Shown piece after piece: positions 8,525 through 18,178 of a stretch of 47,224 nt of DNA. The DNA is taken from the NCBI GenBank assembly GCA_003168255.1, contig PMSU01000035.1, forward strand, positions 18,276 through 65,499, in the 5' to 3' direction. The position numbers and the translations under genes are program-made. Position 1 is the stretch's first letter, and the number at the start of each line of letters is the position of its first letter. A model generated the notes under the pieces. It made no database searches, was not told where the DNA came from, and saw nothing but the letters and a program-made list of their open reading frames with translations. This DNA comes from Actinomycetota bacterium (GTDB taxonomy: Bacteria > Actinomycetota > Actinomycetes > Streptosporangiales > Streptosporangiaceae).

Positions 8525-8596
8525 CCTGATCACGGATACGTCCCGAATGTTTCCTTATCGTGACGTGAGAAATCCCAACACGGGGGCCGCGCCATG

Positions 8597-8624
8597 TTAG
8601 GACCGGCCCGCGGATAGGTAGGGT
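8597..8624 (+). promoter_or_regulatory. possible promoter for arc
   Basis: TAGGGT at 8619-8624 with TTAGGA at 8597-8602, 16 bp apart. It would give a leader of about 30 nt containing the purine-rich GGAAGGGGGTGAGGG ribosome site before the ATG at 8661. The -35 match is weak. Confidence 0.3.
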
Positions 8625-8660
8625 CTAGGAGAATCAGCTCTCGGAAGGGGGTGAGGGAAC

Positions 8661-10520
8661 ATGGGTGCTCGCGACGACAGTGCGCGCGGTGCGCGGCATG
8701 ACGATGAGGTCAACGGCCTCACGACGCAGATCTCCTTCCTCGAGGAGGAGGTAGCCGCGCTCCGCCGCAGGCTGGCGGATTCGCCGCGCCACGTCCGGTT
8801 GCTCGAGGAGAGGCTGCGCGAGGCCGAAACCAGCATCGCGTCGGTAACCGGCCAGAACGAGCGGCTATCCGGCACTCTCCGGGAAGCGCGCGACCAGATC
8901 GTCGCGCTCAAGGAGGAGGTCGACAGGCTGGCCCAGCCGCCCTCGGCGTTCGGCGTCTTTCTCAGCGCCTGCGAGGACGGTGTCGCGGACGTATTCACCG
9001 GCGGCCGCAAGATGCGGGTCACCGTCAGCCCGGCGGTCGACCTCGACGAGCTCAAGCCCGGCCAGGAGGTCGTGCTGAACGAGGCGCTCAACGTGGTGAT
9101 CGCCCAGGGCTATGAGACGGCCGGCGAGGTCGTCATGCTCAAGGAGATCCTCGACGGCGGCGACCGCGCCCTGGTGATCTCGCATGCCGACGAGGAGCGC
9201 ATCGTGCGGCTGGCGGAGCCGCTGCTGGGCGCCAAGCTGCGGGCAGGCGACTCGCTGCTGCTTGAGTCGCGCTCTGGCTATGTCTACGAGCGCATTCCCA
9301 AGGCCGAGGTCGAGGAGCTGATCCTCGAAGAGGTACCCGACCTCACCTACTCAGACATTGGCGGCCTCGGTCCGCAGATCGAGCAGATCCGCGACGCGAT
9401 CGAGCTTCCCTACCTGCACGCCGACCTGTTCCGCGAGCATCGGCTGCGCCCGCCCAAGGGCGTCCTGCTCTACGGCCCGCCCGGCTGCGGCAAGACCCTC
9501 ATCGCCAAGGCCGTCGCGAATTCCCTGGCTAAGCAGGTCGCGAGAAGGTCCGCGGCTGCCGCAGACAAGGCTGCTGCCGAACGCGGCTCCGCCGAGGCGC
9601 CGGACACCGGCGACACGGAGCAGCCGGGCGCGTCGGGTAAGGCGGGTAAGCCAGAGGAGGCCAGGAGCTTCTTCCTGAACATCAAGGGCCCTGAGCTTCT
9701 CAACAAGTACGTCGGCGAGACCGAGCGGCACATCAGGCTGGTATTCCAGCGGGCCAGGGAGAAGGCCAGCGAGGGCATGCCGGTGATCGTGTTCTTCGAC
9801 GAAATGGACTCGATCTTCCGCACCAGGGGTTCCGGGGTATCCAGCGACGTGGAGAACACGATCGTGCCCCAGCTGCTGAGCGAGATCGACGGTGTCGAGG
9901 GCCTGGAAAACGTGATCGTGATCGGTGCCTCGAACCGGGAGGACATGATCGACCCGGCCATCCTGCGGCCGGGCCGGCTAGACGTCAAGATCAAGATTGA
10001 GCGGCCGGACGCGGAAGCGGCCAGGGACATCTTCTCCAAGTACGTGCTGACGGATCTGCCGCTGCACGCCGACGACCTGGCCGAGCACGGCGGGTCACGG
10101 ATGGCCGCCGTGGTAGGCATGATCCAGCGGGTCGTGGAGCGGATGTACACCGAGACCGAGGACAACCGGTTCCTCGAGGTGACCTACGCCAACGGCGACA
10201 AGGAAGTCCTGTACTTCAAGGACTTCAACTCCGGTGCGATGATCGAGAACATCGTGGCCAGGGCGAAGAAAATGGCAATCAAGGAATTCCTCGAGACTGG
10301 TCAGAAAGGACTCCGTGTCGCGCATCTGCTCGCCGCGTGCATCGATGAGTTCAAGGAGAACGAGGACCTGCCCAACACCACGAACCCGGACGACTGGGCT
10401 CGCATCTCTGGCAAGAAGGGTGAGCGGATCGTCTACATCAGGACGCTCGTGTCCGGCAAGAGCGGCACGGAGGCGGGCCGCTCCATTGACACCGTCGCCA
10501 ACACCGGTCAGTACCTGTAG
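8661..10520 (+). CDS. arc: proteasome-associated AAA ATPase ARC/Mpa
   Basis: A 619-residue hexameric unfoldase that recognises pupylated proteins and feeds them to the 20S proteasome. Order: N-terminal coiled coil that binds Pup (about 12-95), tandem OB domains (about 96-245), then the AAA module. Walker A is GPPGCGKT (272-279) and Walker B is VFFDEMDS with Asp380-Glu381. The protein ends in GQYL, the C-terminal motif that docks into and opens the proteasome gate. Between Walker A and the [11 protein letters not shown] strand there is an Ala/Glu/Gly-rich insert of roughly 30 residues, not present in the Mycobacterium protein as I recall it. It is first in the arc-dop-pup-prcB-prcA cluster. 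Confidence 0.97.
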   Translation: MGARDDSARGARHDDEVNGLTTQISFLEEEVAALRRRLADSPRHVRLLEERLREAETSIASVTGQNERLSGTLREARDQIVALKEEVDRLAQPPSAFGVFLSACEDGVADVFTGGRKMRVTVSPAVDLDELKPGQEVVLNEALNVVIAQGYETAGEVVMLKEILDGGDRALVISHADEERIVRLAEPLLGAKLRAGDSLLLESRSGYVYERIPKAEVEELILEEVPDLTYSDIGGLGPQIEQIRDAIELPYLHADLFREHRLRPPKGVLLYGPPGCGKTLIAKAVANSLAKQVARRSAAAADKAAAERGSAEAPDTGDTEQPGASGKAGKPEEARSFFLNIKGPELLNKYVGETERHIRLVFQRAREKASEGMPVIVFFDEMDSIFRTRGSGVSSDVENTIVPQLLSEIDGVEGLENVIVIGASNREDMIDPAILRPGRLDVKIKIERPDAEAARDIFSKYVLTDLPLHADDLAEHGGSRMAAVVGMIQRVVERMYTETEDNRFLEVTYANGDKEVLYFKDFNSGAMIENIVARAKKMAIKEFLETGQKGLRVAHLLAACIDEFKENEDLPNTTNPDDWARISGKKGERIVYIRTLVSGKSGTEAGRSIDTVANTGQYL

Positions 10521-10557
10521 CGTGCCGCGCCTGCCGTCCTGCGCTCGCTGCCGCGGC

Positions 10558-10563
10558 TAGGCT
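10558..10563 (+). promoter_or_regulatory. -10 element for leaderless dop
   Basis: TAGGCT followed by 6 nt and the ATG at 10570. No Shine-Dalgarno sequence lies in the 49-bp gap after arc. Transcription of dop may therefore start separately from arc. Confidence 0.5.
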
Positions 10564-10569
10564 CTAGTC

Positions 10570-12087
10570 ATGAGCGTGCGGCGGGTCATGGGCATCGAGA
10601 CCGAGTACGGCATCTCCGTGCCCGGCCAGCCAGGCGCGAACGCGATGGTTACCTCCTCCCAGGTGGTCAACGCGTACCAGGCCGCGACCGCGGCCCGGGC
10701 GCGGCGGGCCCGCTGGGACTTCGAGGAAGAGAACCCGCTGCGCGACGCCAGGGGGTTCGACCTGACCAGAGAGGCGGCGGACTCCTCTCAGCTGACCGAC
10801 GAAGACCTCGGCCTGGCAAATGTCATCCTGACCAACGGCGCCAGGCTGTACGTGGACCATGCGCACCCGGAATATTCAGCACCCGAGTGCACGAACCCGC
10901 TTGCCGCGGTTATCTGGGACAAGGCGGGGGAGCGGGTGATGGCCGAGGCCGCATCCCGCGCTGGCGAGATGCCGGGCGGAGCCGCCATTCAGCTGTACAA
11001 GAATAATACGGACAATAAAGGCGCCTCTTACGGTTGCCACGAGAACTACCTGATGCGCCGGGCAACACCCTTCGCCGATATCGTGCGGCACCTGACCCCG
11101 TTCTTCGTCTCCAGGCAGGTCGTCTGCGGAGCCGGCCGGGTGGGACTGGGCGCGGACGGCAGGGGCGAGGGCTTCCAGGTGAGCCAGCGGGCCGACTTCT
11201 TCGAGGTCGAGGTGGGGCTGGAGACCACGCTCAAGCGGCCGATCATCAACACGCGGGACGAGCCGCATGCCGACCCGGAGAAGTACCGGCGGCTGCATGT
11301 GATCATCGGCGACGCGAACATGAGCGAGATCTCCACCTACCTCAAGCTGGGCACCACGGCGCTCGTGCTCGCGATGATCGAGGATAAGTTCCTCGACGGG
11401 GACCTGGCCGTGGAGGCCCCGATCGCGGAGCTGCGGGCGATCTCCCACGACCACGAGTGCAGGCACCTGGTGCTGCTGCGGGACGGCAGGCGGATGACTG
11501 CGGTGCAGCTCCAGATGGAGTACCTGGAGCGGGCCAGGAAGTACGTGGAGGACCGGTTTGGCACCGGGGCGGATGACATGACCGTCGATGTGCTTGACCG
11601 GTGGGAATCGGTGCTGAACCGGCTGGCCGAGGATCCGATGATGCTCTCTCGCGAGCTGGACTGGGTGGCCAAGCTCGAGCTGCTCGAGGGATATCGGCGG
11701 CGGGACGGGATCGGCTGGAATCATCCCCGGCTACAGCTCGTTGACCTGCAGTATTCCGATATCCGACCGGATCGGGGCCTGTACAACAGGCTGATCGCCC
11801 GCGGCCGGATGATGCGGCTGACCGACGATGCCGCGATTGCCAGGGCGATGTATGAGCCACCCGACGACACCCGGGCCTACTTCCGCGGCCGCTGCCTGCA
11901 GAAGTACGCCGACGCGGTCGCGGCGGCCTCCTGGGATTCGGTGATCTTCGACATTCCCGGTCGCGAGTCGCTACAGCGAGTGCCGACCCTCGAGCCGCTG
12001 CGCGGTACCCGGGCGCACGTGGGCAGCCTGCTTGACCGGTGCAGCAACGCCGCCGATCTGGTGTCGGCGCTCACCGGACGAGACTGA
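10570..12087 (+). CDS. dop: deamidase/depupylase of Pup
   Basis: A 505-residue member of the carboxylate-amine/glutamine-synthetase-like fold. It deamidates the C-terminal Gln of Pup to Glu and also removes Pup from substrates. The N-terminal MGIETEYG motif supplies ATP/Mg ligands. [13 protein letters not shown] contains the catalytic Asp equivalent to Asp95 of the mycobacterial enzyme. A Dop-specific insert (the Dop loop, about residues 40-80) separates these and is missing in the paralogue PafA at 44236. It also shares [19 protein letters not shown] and IIGDANMSE motifs with PafA. The pup gene follows at 127 bp and encodes a GGQ ending, which needs this enzyme. Confidence 0.97.
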   Translation: MSVRRVMGIETEYGISVPGQPGANAMVTSSQVVNAYQAATAARARRARWDFEEENPLRDARGFDLTREAADSSQLTDEDLGLANVILTNGARLYVDHAHPEYSAPECTNPLAAVIWDKAGERVMAEAASRAGEMPGGAAIQLYKNNTDNKGASYGCHENYLMRRATPFADIVRHLTPFFVSRQVVCGAGRVGLGADGRGEGFQVSQRADFFEVEVGLETTLKRPIINTRDEPHADPEKYRRLHVIIGDANMSEISTYLKLGTTALVLAMIEDKFLDGDLAVEAPIAELRAISHDHECRHLVLLRDGRRMTAVQLQMEYLERARKYVEDRFGTGADDMTVDVLDRWESVLNRLAEDPMMLSRELDWVAKLELLEGYRRRDGIGWNHPRLQLVDLQYSDIRPDRGLYNRLIARGRMMRLTDDAAIARAMYEPPDDTRAYFRGRCLQKYADAVAAASWDSVIFDIPGRESLQRVPTLEPLRGTRAHVGSLLDRCSNAADLVSALTGRD

Positions 12088-12214
12088 TCCAGTCACCCGA
12101 TTATCCGGCCCGGAGGATTGGGCGGGATGGCGCCGGGCGAAGATAGCGTTGAGACTGCAGGGACCGGGACGAGCCCTGCTAGCCCGGGGGTCCCCGGGAA
12201 ATGGAGGTACCAGG

Positions 12215-12424
12215 ATGGCGACAAAGGACACGCCAGGACAGCGGCAGACGACGCGGCGCAGCGAGGAGGCGGAGGAGACCGAGGCGCGCGGCACCGAGGA
12301 GGTCAAGGAACGGCACGAGCGGCTGTCCGACGACGTGGACGCGATCCTCGACGAAATCGACGAGGTGCTCGAAGAGAACGCTGAGGAGTTCGTCAGGTCC
12401 TATGTACAGAAGGGCGGGCAGTGA
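12215..12424 (+). CDS. pup: prokaryotic ubiquitin-like protein Pup
   Basis: A 69-residue, highly charged and probably disordered protein, covalently attached to lysines of target proteins. The C-terminal half (DDVDAILDEIDEVLEENAEE) forms the helix that binds the ARC coiled coil. The protein ends in VQKGGQ. The terminal Gln must be deamidated by Dop before PafA can ligate it. The start at 12215 is set by GGAGG at 12203-12207 with 7 nt spacing; the frame is open further upstream but that part has no Pup similarity. It is followed by prcB at 63 bp. Confidence 0.97.
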   Translation: MATKDTPGQRQTTRRSEEAEETEARGTEEVKERHERLSDDVDAILDEIDEVLEENAEEFVRSYVQKGGQ

Positions 12425-12487
12425 GGCCGCACTGCCACCCAGTAGGGTCTGGTCAGGTACCTGACACCGATAACGGGAAGGATCCGC

Positions 12488-13354
12488 GTGGGTTCTGACT
12501 TGGCCGGCGGCGGGCGGTTCCCTGCGGCATTCATGGGCGCGGGAACGTCGTCGTTCACCGATTTCCTATCCGGCTATGCGCCCGGGCTGCTGCCCGGCCA
12601 CGGCCCGTCCGGCCCGGTTGCCGCTGGCCCGCTGGCCGACCTGCCGCACGCCACGACGATCGTGACCGCCACCTGCGATGGCGGCATCGTGATGGCAGGC
12701 GACCGCAGGGCCACGGCCGGAAACATGATCGCGCAGCGGGACATCGAGAAGGTGTTCCGCAGCGACGAGTTCTCGTGCGTGGGCATCGCCGGGGTGGCCG
12801 GCATCGGCCTCGAGCTCGTCCGGCTGTTCCAGGTCGAGCTCGAGCATTACGAGAAGCTGGAGGGCCGTGCGCTGTCCCTCGAGGGCAAGGCCAACCGGCT
12901 GGCCACCATGGTCAGGGGAAACCTGACGGCGGCCATGCAGGGTCTCGTGGTAGTCCCGATCTTCGCCGGCTACGACGAGGATTCGCAGGCCGGCCGGATC
13001 TTCAGCTACGACCCGTCCGGCGGGCGGTACGAGGAGCACCTGTTCCACTCGATCGGGTCCGGCTCGGTCTTCGCCAGGGGCTCGCTGAAGAAGCTCTACA
13101 AAGAGGGCATGCCGGTGCAGGACACGGTGCTCGCCTGCATGCAGGCTCTCTATGATGCGGCCGACGACGACTCGGCCACCGGAGGCCCCGATCTGGCCAG
13201 GCGGATATATCCGGTAGTGGCGACCGTGACTGCCGACGGGTTCCGGCGGCTGCCCGATGCCGAGTCAGGGGAGTACGCCCAGACCGTCGTGGACGAGCGG
13301 ATGCGGTCGCCGGACGGGCCGTCCGCGCCGCTGCGCGCTGCGCCTGTCAGCTAA
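12488..13354 (+). CDS. prcB: 20S proteasome beta subunit
   Basis: A 288-residue catalytic beta subunit made as a proprotein. Cleavage should fall before [11 protein letters not shown], so Thr56 becomes the N-terminal nucleophile after removal of a 55-residue propeptide. Lys/Asp partners lie in MAGDRRAT and the following IEKVF segment. The GTG start at 12488 has a GGAAGGA ribosome site at about 12476-12482. It forms the inner heptameric rings of the 20S core with PrcA, whose gene follows after 62 bp. Confidence 0.96.
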   Translation: MGSDLAGGGRFPAAFMGAGTSSFTDFLSGYAPGLLPGHGPSGPVAAGPLADLPHATTIVTATCDGGIVMAGDRRATAGNMIAQRDIEKVFRSDEFSCVGIAGVAGIGLELVRLFQVELEHYEKLEGRALSLEGKANRLATMVRGNLTAAMQGLVVVPIFAGYDEDSQAGRIFSYDPSGGRYEEHLFHSIGSGSVFARGSLKKLYKEGMPVQDTVLACMQALYDAADDDSATGGPDLARRIYPVVATVTADGFRRLPDAESGEYAQTVVDERMRSPDGPSAPLRAAPVS

Positions 13355-13416
13355 CCGGCACCCCGCCCCCGCACGGGGACCGGCACCCCGCCCACACGAG
13401 CAAAGGAACACCAACG

Positions 13417-14274
13417 GTGAGTATGCCGTTCTACGTGTCGCCTGAACAGGCGATGAAGGACAAGGCGGATTACGCGCGGAAGAACATCGCCCGGGGCCGC
13501 AACACGATCGTCATCCAGTACGCCGATGGCATCCTGTTTGTCGCGCCCAACCCGTCCCGCGCCCTGCACAAGATCAGCGAGATCTACGACAGGATCGCGT
13601 TCGCCGCGGTGGGCATGTACAACGAGTTCGAGAACCTTCGCAAGGCGGGGGTTCGCTATGCCGACTTCAACGGCTACCTGTACGACAGGGGCGACGTCAC
13701 GGCCCTTGGCCTGGCAAACGCCTACGCGCAGACGCTCGGCACCATCTTCACCGAGAGCAACAAGCCGTACGAAGTCGAGATCGTGGTCGCGGAGGTGGGC
13801 CAGACCGCCGAGCGCGACCAGATCTACCGGATCACCTTCGACGGCTCGGTGGCCGACGAGCACGGGTATGTGGCCATGGGCGGGCAGGCGGACCGGGTCG
13901 CGTCGGCGCTGAAGGAGCGGTACGCCGAGGGCATGACGCTGGCGGCCGCGCTCGGCGTCGCGCTCGGCGCGCTGACCGGCGGCCAGGAGAACGGCGACGG
14001 CACGGACATCACGGCGGCCCAGCTCGAGGTGGCGGTGCTCAACCGGGCCGGCGAGCACCGGAGGTTCAGGCGGCTGACCGGAGCCAGGCTTGAGGCTCTG
14101 CTCGCCGAGGCCAGGCCGGCCGCCGCCAGCGACACAGCCGAGAAAGCCAGCGGCACAGCCGAGAAAGCCAGCGGCACAGCCGAGAAAGCCGGCGGCACAG
14201 CCGAGAAAGCCGGCGGCACAGCCGAGAAAGCCGGCGATGCGGGCGACGAGGCCGGAGCGGATTCCGGGAGCTGA
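13417..14274 (+). CDS. prcA: 20S proteasome alpha subunit with a repeat tail
   Basis: A 285-residue alpha subunit forming the outer gated rings. The N-terminus [20 protein letters not shown] is the gating segment and [20 protein letters not shown] the first core strands. Unlike the usual shorter subunit, the C-terminus (from about residue 230) carries five direct copies of the heptapeptide TAEKA(S/G)G, encoded by five 21-bp repeats, then an acidic end. The GTG start has AGGA at 13404-13407. It completes the arc-dop-pup-prcB-prcA cluster. The tail would project from the ring surface, where ARC docks, so its effect on ATPase binding is worth asking about. Confidence 0.95.
   Translation: MSMPFYVSPEQAMKDKADYARKNIARGRNTIVIQYADGILFVAPNPSRALHKISEIYDRIAFAAVGMYNEFENLRKAGVRYADFNGYLYDRGDVTALGLANAYAQTLGTIFTESNKPYEVEIVVAEVGQTAERDQIYRITFDGSVADEHGYVAMGGQADRVASALKERYAEGMTLAAALGVALGALTGGQENGDGTDITAAQLEVAVLNRAGEHRRFRRLTGARLEALLAEARPAAASDTAEKASGTAEKASGTAEKAGGTAEKAGGTAEKAGDAGDEAGADSGS
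14134..14238 (+). repeat. five tandem 21-bp repeats inside prcA
   Basis: Units at 14134, 14155, 14176, 14197 and 14218, each encoding TAEKA followed by SG, GG or GD. The units differ only at the Ser/Gly codon and in the last codon of the fifth copy, which suggests recent slippage expansion. Confidence 0.9.
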
Positions 14275-14315
14275 CTTGGCCGGGACGTCTCGCGTGCTCC
14301 TTATCGGGCCTTAGC

Positions 14316-15491
14316 GTGCGCGTCGTCTCCTGGTTCGGATTCGTCGCGGGCATCTGCGTGGTGTTCGGGACCGGCTCGAGCGTTTTCAAGTACCTGATGG
14401 TGCCGCGGAGCACGAGTTCGGTGCTTACCAACGTTGTCGCGCGGAGCGTGCTTGGCGCATACCGCCTGTTCACTGACCGGGTCTCGGACCTGCCGGTGCG
14501 GGAACGGATCCTGGCGGCCGGTGCCCCCACGTTCCTGCTATGCCTGCTTGGCACCTGGCTGGCGGGGCTGCTGGTCGGTTTCGCCCTGATCCTGCTGCCC
14601 TTCTGCGGCGCCAACCCGGCGGCGGCGCTGCGTGCCTCGGGGTCATCGGTGTTCACCCTGGGGTTCTCCGTGCCGGCGGGCGGCGCGCCCGCTGCGATCG
14701 TGTTCGCCGCGGCCGCGAGCGGCCTGACGGTCGTCGCCCTGATGATCGCCTACCTGCCGGTGATGTACGCGGCGTTCAACCGGCGGGAGACCCTGGTCAC
14801 CATGCTCGAGGCGCTGGCGGGCAGCCCTGCGTGGGGCCCTGAGCTGCTGGCCAGGCAGGCGCTGATCGACAACGTCGGGTACCTGCCGCGGTTGTACGAG
14901 CGCTGGACCGAGTGGGCGGCCGACGTCTCGGAGAGCCACACCGCCTACCGGAACCTGGTTTACTTCAGGTCTCCCGACCCTGCCTCGTCCTGGCTGATCT
15001 CGCTGCTTGCCGTGCTCGACGCCGCCGCGCTGCACCTCGCGCTCTGCCCCGAGTCGGCGCCTGCCGAGGCGAGGCCGCTGCTGCGGGTCGGCTACACGGC
15101 GATCCGCAAGCTCGCGCAATCGCTCGGGCTGCCGGTGCCAGACGATCCGCAGCCAGCCGACCCACTGATCCTCAGCCGCGAAGAGTTCGGCGACGCGGTG
15201 GCGTGGCTGCAGGCGGCCGACTGGGCCATCGAGCGCGCCCCCGACGACGCGTGGCCGCATTTTCGCGGCTGGCGAGTCAACTATGAGGCTTCCGCTTACG
15301 CGCTCGCCAGGTTCCTCGACCTGCCGCCCGCCCTTTGGTCCGGACCGCGGCACGGTAGCCGCCCGCAGGCAGAGCGCCCGTGGCGGCCGCCACACCGGGT
15401 ACCCGCCGCGCAGTGGGAACCCCCGTCCGTCCCGCCTGCCACGCTGTCCGGCCTGGGCACACCCGCTGACCCGGCCGAACCGCCGGCGTGA
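14316..15491 (+). CDS. membrane protein with ion-channel-like pore segment
   Basis: A 391-residue protein with hydrophobic segments at about 5-25, 70-95, 100-130 and 128-150. A segment SSVFTLGF between helices resembles the pore loop of two-helix potassium channels, but lacks the GYGD/GFGD selectivity filter, so ion conduction is only a possibility. The C-terminal 220 residues are soluble and helical, with a Pro-rich end. I do not recognise a named family beyond this. The start is GTG at 14316, 41 bp after prcA, without a clear ribosome site. It is convergent with the TlpA gene. Confidence 0.7.
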   Translation: MRVVSWFGFVAGICVVFGTGSSVFKYLMVPRSTSSVLTNVVARSVLGAYRLFTDRVSDLPVRERILAAGAPTFLLCLLGTWLAGLLVGFALILLPFCGANPAAALRASGSSVFTLGFSVPAGGAPAAIVFAAAASGLTVVALMIAYLPVMYAAFNRRETLVTMLEALAGSPAWGPELLARQALIDNVGYLPRLYERWTEWAADVSESHTAYRNLVYFRSPDPASSWLISLLAVLDAAALHLALCPESAPAEARPLLRVGYTAIRKLAQSLGLPVPDDPQPADPLILSREEFGDAVAWLQAADWAIERAPDDAWPHFRGWRVNYEASAYALARFLDLPPALWSGPRHGSRPQAERPWRPPHRVPAAQWEPPSVPPATLSGLGTPADPAEPPA

Positions 15492-15542
15492 CCCCGGAGC
15501 CTTCTGCCGCAGGCCGCGGGCCGCGGGGCCGGCGGGCCGCGG

Positions 15543-15594
15543 GCTCAGCGGGCCGGCGGGGCCGGCGGGGTCAGCGGGGCCGGCGGGGTCAGCG
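15543..15594. repeat. GC-rich direct repeats between convergent genes
   Basis: GCCGGCGGGGTCAGCG occurs at 15561-15576 and 15579-15594 (18-bp period), preceded by partial copies of GGCCGGCGG. The last copy includes the stop codon of the TlpA gene. The surrounding run of GC stretches may form structures that act as a transcriptional barrier. Confidence 0.6.
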
Positions 15595-16140
15595 CATCCG
15601 GGCCAGCCCGGTACTCAGGTCCGCCGGGGTGATAGCGCCGAAAACGCGCTGAACAATGCGGTGATCGGCGTTGAGGAAGAATGTCTGGGGAAGTGCTATG
15701 ACCTCGTACTCCGAAGCGGTCACCGCCATGGGGTCGGCGCCTATCGGGTAACTGACGCCGGCATCGCCGACGAGGCTGAGTGCCGGTGCAGCGGTGTCAG
15801 ACACGTCGATGCCGACGATGGGGACCTGCCCATGGTGAGCACGGTAGAACCGGGCCAGCATCGGTGTCTCCTTTCTGCAGACCGCACAGTAGGAGGCGAA
15901 GAAATTGACCAGGACGGGGCGACCCTCGTACTGGCTCAGGGATACCTCTCGCCCCGGACTCCCGAGGGCGTCCAGCCTGAAGTGTTTCGCGATGGGCGGG
16001 GGAGCGGCGGCCGGCGATGAACTGCGGGGCGGTCCGATGGCCATGAGCAACCCGATCAGCACGAGACAGCATGTGCCTATCGCGATGCCGATCTTGCGAC
16101 GGCGCGTCATGCCGTGCAGCGTCACGACGTTCTTGACCAT
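15589..16140 (-). CDS. membrane-anchored TlpA/ResA-like thiol-disulfide oxidoreductase
   Basis: A 183-residue thioredoxin-fold protein. A basic start (RRRK) and one transmembrane helix (about 16-36) anchor it, leaving the domain outside the membrane. The redox motif is CAVC (in FFASYCAVCRKETP, about residues 84-87) and the cis-proline motif is ALPQTFF. It probably reduces or oxidises extracytoplasmic cysteines. It sits 1.5 kb from a cassette encoding a 12-cysteine exported protein with its own thioredoxin, so it may belong to the same redox network, although the orientation is opposite. Confidence 0.86.
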   Translation of the reverse strand: MVKNVVTLHGMTRRRKIGIAIGTCCLVLIGLLMAIGPPRSSSPAAAPPPIAKHFRLDALGSPGREVSLSQYEGRPVLVNFFASYCAVCRKETPMLARFYRAHHGQVPIVGIDVSDTAAPALSLVGDAGVSYPIGADPMAVTASEYEVIALPQTFFLNADHRIVQRVFGAITPADLSTGLARMR

Positions 16141-16187
16141 GCCCCCAGGCTAGCCAGGCGCGCCGCGCGCCGGCCGCGCCGGGACGG

Positions 16188-17162
16188 TCAGCGCGTTCCC
16201 GCTCGGGCCAGCGCGTCCTGCGCCTGCGCAATGAGGGCGCCGACAAGATCGGCGGCGGGCGGGAGGTCGTTGATGAGATCAACGGCCTCGCTGGCCCACA
16301 CCGGCGCCGGGGGCAGATCGCCTCGGGCCACGCCATCGCGATACGCCCGCTTGGCATCGGCGTCCGCGGCGAGTTCATCTTCGCGGCCCCGCCATTGATC
16401 GAGGAACGGGTGGCCGAGCGTGCGGCCCGGGTATCTGGACGGCCACCGGGAGCCCCGGGCAATGTCAAGCACCGTGCTGCGCTCGGTGTCCTCCCCTCGT
16501 CCCTCGACGATCGCCTTGCTGATCGAGGGATCGACAAGTGCCTCGACAGTGGCCTGGAATCGAGTCCCGATGAGCGCCCCGGCGGCACCAAGAGCCAGTG
16601 CCGCTGCCACGCCCCGCCCATCGGCGATCCCGCCGGCGGCCAGCACTGGCGTCGGTGCTGCCAAGTCCACCACGACCGGCACGAACGGCAACGTAGATCG
16701 CCCGCGCCGCGCGCCATGCCCACCGCCTTCGGTCCCCTGCGCCACGATGACATCGGCGCCGAGGTCCACCGCTTGCCTGGCCTCATCGAGGTCGGTGACC
16801 TGGATGATCAACGCCGCGCCGGCGCGGCGAATAGGTCCTATGAATGCTCGGGGGTCACCGAAGGACAGCATCACTGCCCTCGGGTTTTGCTTCAGTACAC
16901 GCTCGACCGTGTCGACGTCGATCGCCCAGCTCTGGAAACCGACGCCCCACGGCTTGTCAGTGCCATTCGCAACGATCGGCAGCTCGCGGGCCAGCCAGTC
17001 CAGATCCCCGTTTCCGCCGCCCAGCAGTCCCAGACCTCCGCCGTTAGAGACAGCCGCCGCCAACGCACCACCGGCCGATCCGCCCATAGGTGCCAGCGCA
17101 ATTGGGTGCTGCAATGAGAAGAACTCCGTGAACGCCGTGGACAACATCATAACCGCCATCAT
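16188..17162 (-). CDS. nitronate monooxygenase (2-nitropropane dioxygenase family)
   Basis: A 324-residue FMN-dependent TIM-barrel enzyme. N-terminal motif is HPIALAPMGG, the central motif GTEGGGHG holds the conserved His near the flavin, and the phosphate-binding loops are AAGGIADGRG and GALIGTRF. It oxidises alkyl nitronates to carbonyl compounds and nitrite, or acts as a related flavin oxidase; the exact substrate cannot be read from sequence. The N-terminus has several Met codons. GGAGGAGGG at 17163-17172 (minus) gives the best spacing to the ATG at 17159, so the true start may be one codon inside. It is divergent from the cysteine-rich cassette. Confidence 0.88.
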   Translation of the reverse strand: MMAVMMLSTAFTEFFSLQHPIALAPMGGSAGGALAAAVSNGGGLGLLGGGNGDLDWLARELPIVANGTDKPWGVGFQSWAIDVDTVERVLKQNPRAVMLSFGDPRAFIGPIRRAGAALIIQVTDLDEARQAVDLGADVIVAQGTEGGGHGARRGRSTLPFVPVVVDLAAPTPVLAAGGIADGRGVAAALALGAAGALIGTRFQATVEALVDPSISKAIVEGRGEDTERSTVLDIARGSRWPSRYPGRTLGHPFLDQWRGREDELAADADAKRAYRDGVARGDLPPAPVWASEAVDLINDLPPAADLVGALIAQAQDALARAGTR

Positions 17163-17172
17163 CCCTCCTCCC

Positions 17173-17610
17173 GGAAGCCCTTCCAGTCCACCTCGGCTCC
17201 CTGGCGTGGCTGCATGAAGGTACCGACACGTGGTGGCCGGCGGCTGAAACCGCGGGTGCGGCGGACCGCCTGGCTAAGCTGACCAGGAAGCGAATCCGGA
17301 CAAGCCATGAGACCGCCAGGCAGTTCCGTCCAACCCCAACTAGTTGAATAGCGGCGGCGATAAATACATAAAGTCCGCGCCCGCTCGGGCATCGCTCGTT
17401 TGGGATCTTGCCCTATTGTAGATCCATTGCCTTCGCGTATACAGCCACGATGGTCAGCAAAGGCATTACCACCACGCCAAGCCGCACGACATGTCCGATC
17501 TCACTGCGGTCCGAGCGAAGAAACCAGTGACACGCCGCCGTCGCTGATCCCATACGCGCTCTCACCAAGCATGTCCGGCCTGGCACCCTTTGATGAGTCA
17601 ACTCGGAGCC
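17173..17610. other. intergenic region without a supported gene
   Basis: About 500 bp between nitronate monooxygenase and the 12-cysteine gene. It is locally less GC-rich than the rest (for example 17338-17430). Short open frames on both strands show no family resemblance and no ribosome site. It may be a remnant of an insertion, but I cannot identify it. Confidence 0.4.
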
Positions 17611-17639
17611 TTGACATCCATCGTCTCAGCGTGTTCTAT
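17611..17639 (+). promoter_or_regulatory. putative sigma-70-type promoter of the cysteine-rich cassette
   Basis: A perfect TTGACA (17611-17616), then a 17-bp spacer, then TTCTAT (17634-17639). Transcription would begin near 17646, giving a leader of about 30 nt containing AAGGAG and GAGG ribosome sites. A consensus -35 is rare in this window. Confidence 0.5.
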
Positions 17640-17677
17640 CGCGGATAGATGGGTCACGCAAGGAGCCGAGGTGGGTT

Positions 17678-18070
17678 ATGAAACGTAACCGTTCGACCAA
17701 GCGCCGTGCCGATCAGGCCGAGCCGGGTTCGACCGACCGGAGGAGCTTCCTGCGCAAGGCCAGTCTGGGCAGTGTAGGAGCGCTGGCTCTAGCCAGCGTA
17801 GGAGACGTCCTCGCCTCTCCTGCGGCGAACGCCAGCTCGCGTAGGGCAGTAAGCCAGATGCCTAAAGGGCGGATGACCTTTTATGACACGGGGAAGCCTA
17901 AGCCCGGTATTTGCAGTGGGGAGTCCACCTGCTACCCGTGCGACGGCTGCTGCGGGTCGCCCTGCAAACCGACAGGCGTCGGGTACTGCTTCTACTGCGA
18001 AGGCACGTGCGGAAGTGGCCCAATCTGTTTGGATCACCCGCCGACTAAGTTCAGCAACTGCTGCCATTAG
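17678..18070 (+). CDS. Tat-exported 12-cysteine protein (MauA-like pattern)
   Basis: A 130-residue protein. A twin-arginine signal is clear: TDRRSFLRK (Arg21-Arg22), a hydrophobic Ala/Gly stretch (28-46) and a cleavage-like PAANA at 49-53. The mature part is about 78 residues with 12 Cys at 79, 85, 88, 91, 92, 96, 104, 107, 111, 117, 128 and 129. Tat export followed by MauE- and MauD-like genes mirrors the methylamine dehydrogenase light chain, which also has 12 mature cysteines in six disulfides. This protein is shorter and has no Trp at all, so it cannot form the tryptophan tryptophylquinone cofactor. No large subunit gene is nearby. The function is unknown; a disulfide-knotted exported protein is the inference. 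Confidence 0.85.
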   Translation: MKRNRSTKRRADQAEPGSTDRRSFLRKASLGSVGALALASVGDVLASPAANASSRRAVSQMPKGRMTFYDTGKPKPGICSGESTCYPCDGCCGSPCKPTGVGYCFYCEGTCGSGPICLDHPPTKFSNCCH

Positions 18071-18178
18071 CCCGAAGGTGACTCCGCCGCAGGTGAGCTG
18101 CGCCGGGCGAGCCTACGGCATCTGGCCTGGCGATAGTCGGCAGGGACTGATGATCGCTCGAGTGCTCGTTCCCGTGCC

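Noticed and set aside
15543..15594. GC-rich repeats as a CRISPR array or attachment site
   Set aside because: The repeats are contiguous and short, without unique spacers, integrase or tRNA gene nearby.
17400..17648. Short open frames upstream of the 12-cysteine gene
   Set aside because: No start signals or similarity, and they overlap the proposed promoter.
17678..18070. A true methylamine dehydrogenase light chain
   Set aside because: No Trp residue for the TTQ cofactor, shorter mature part, and no large subunit gene in the window.
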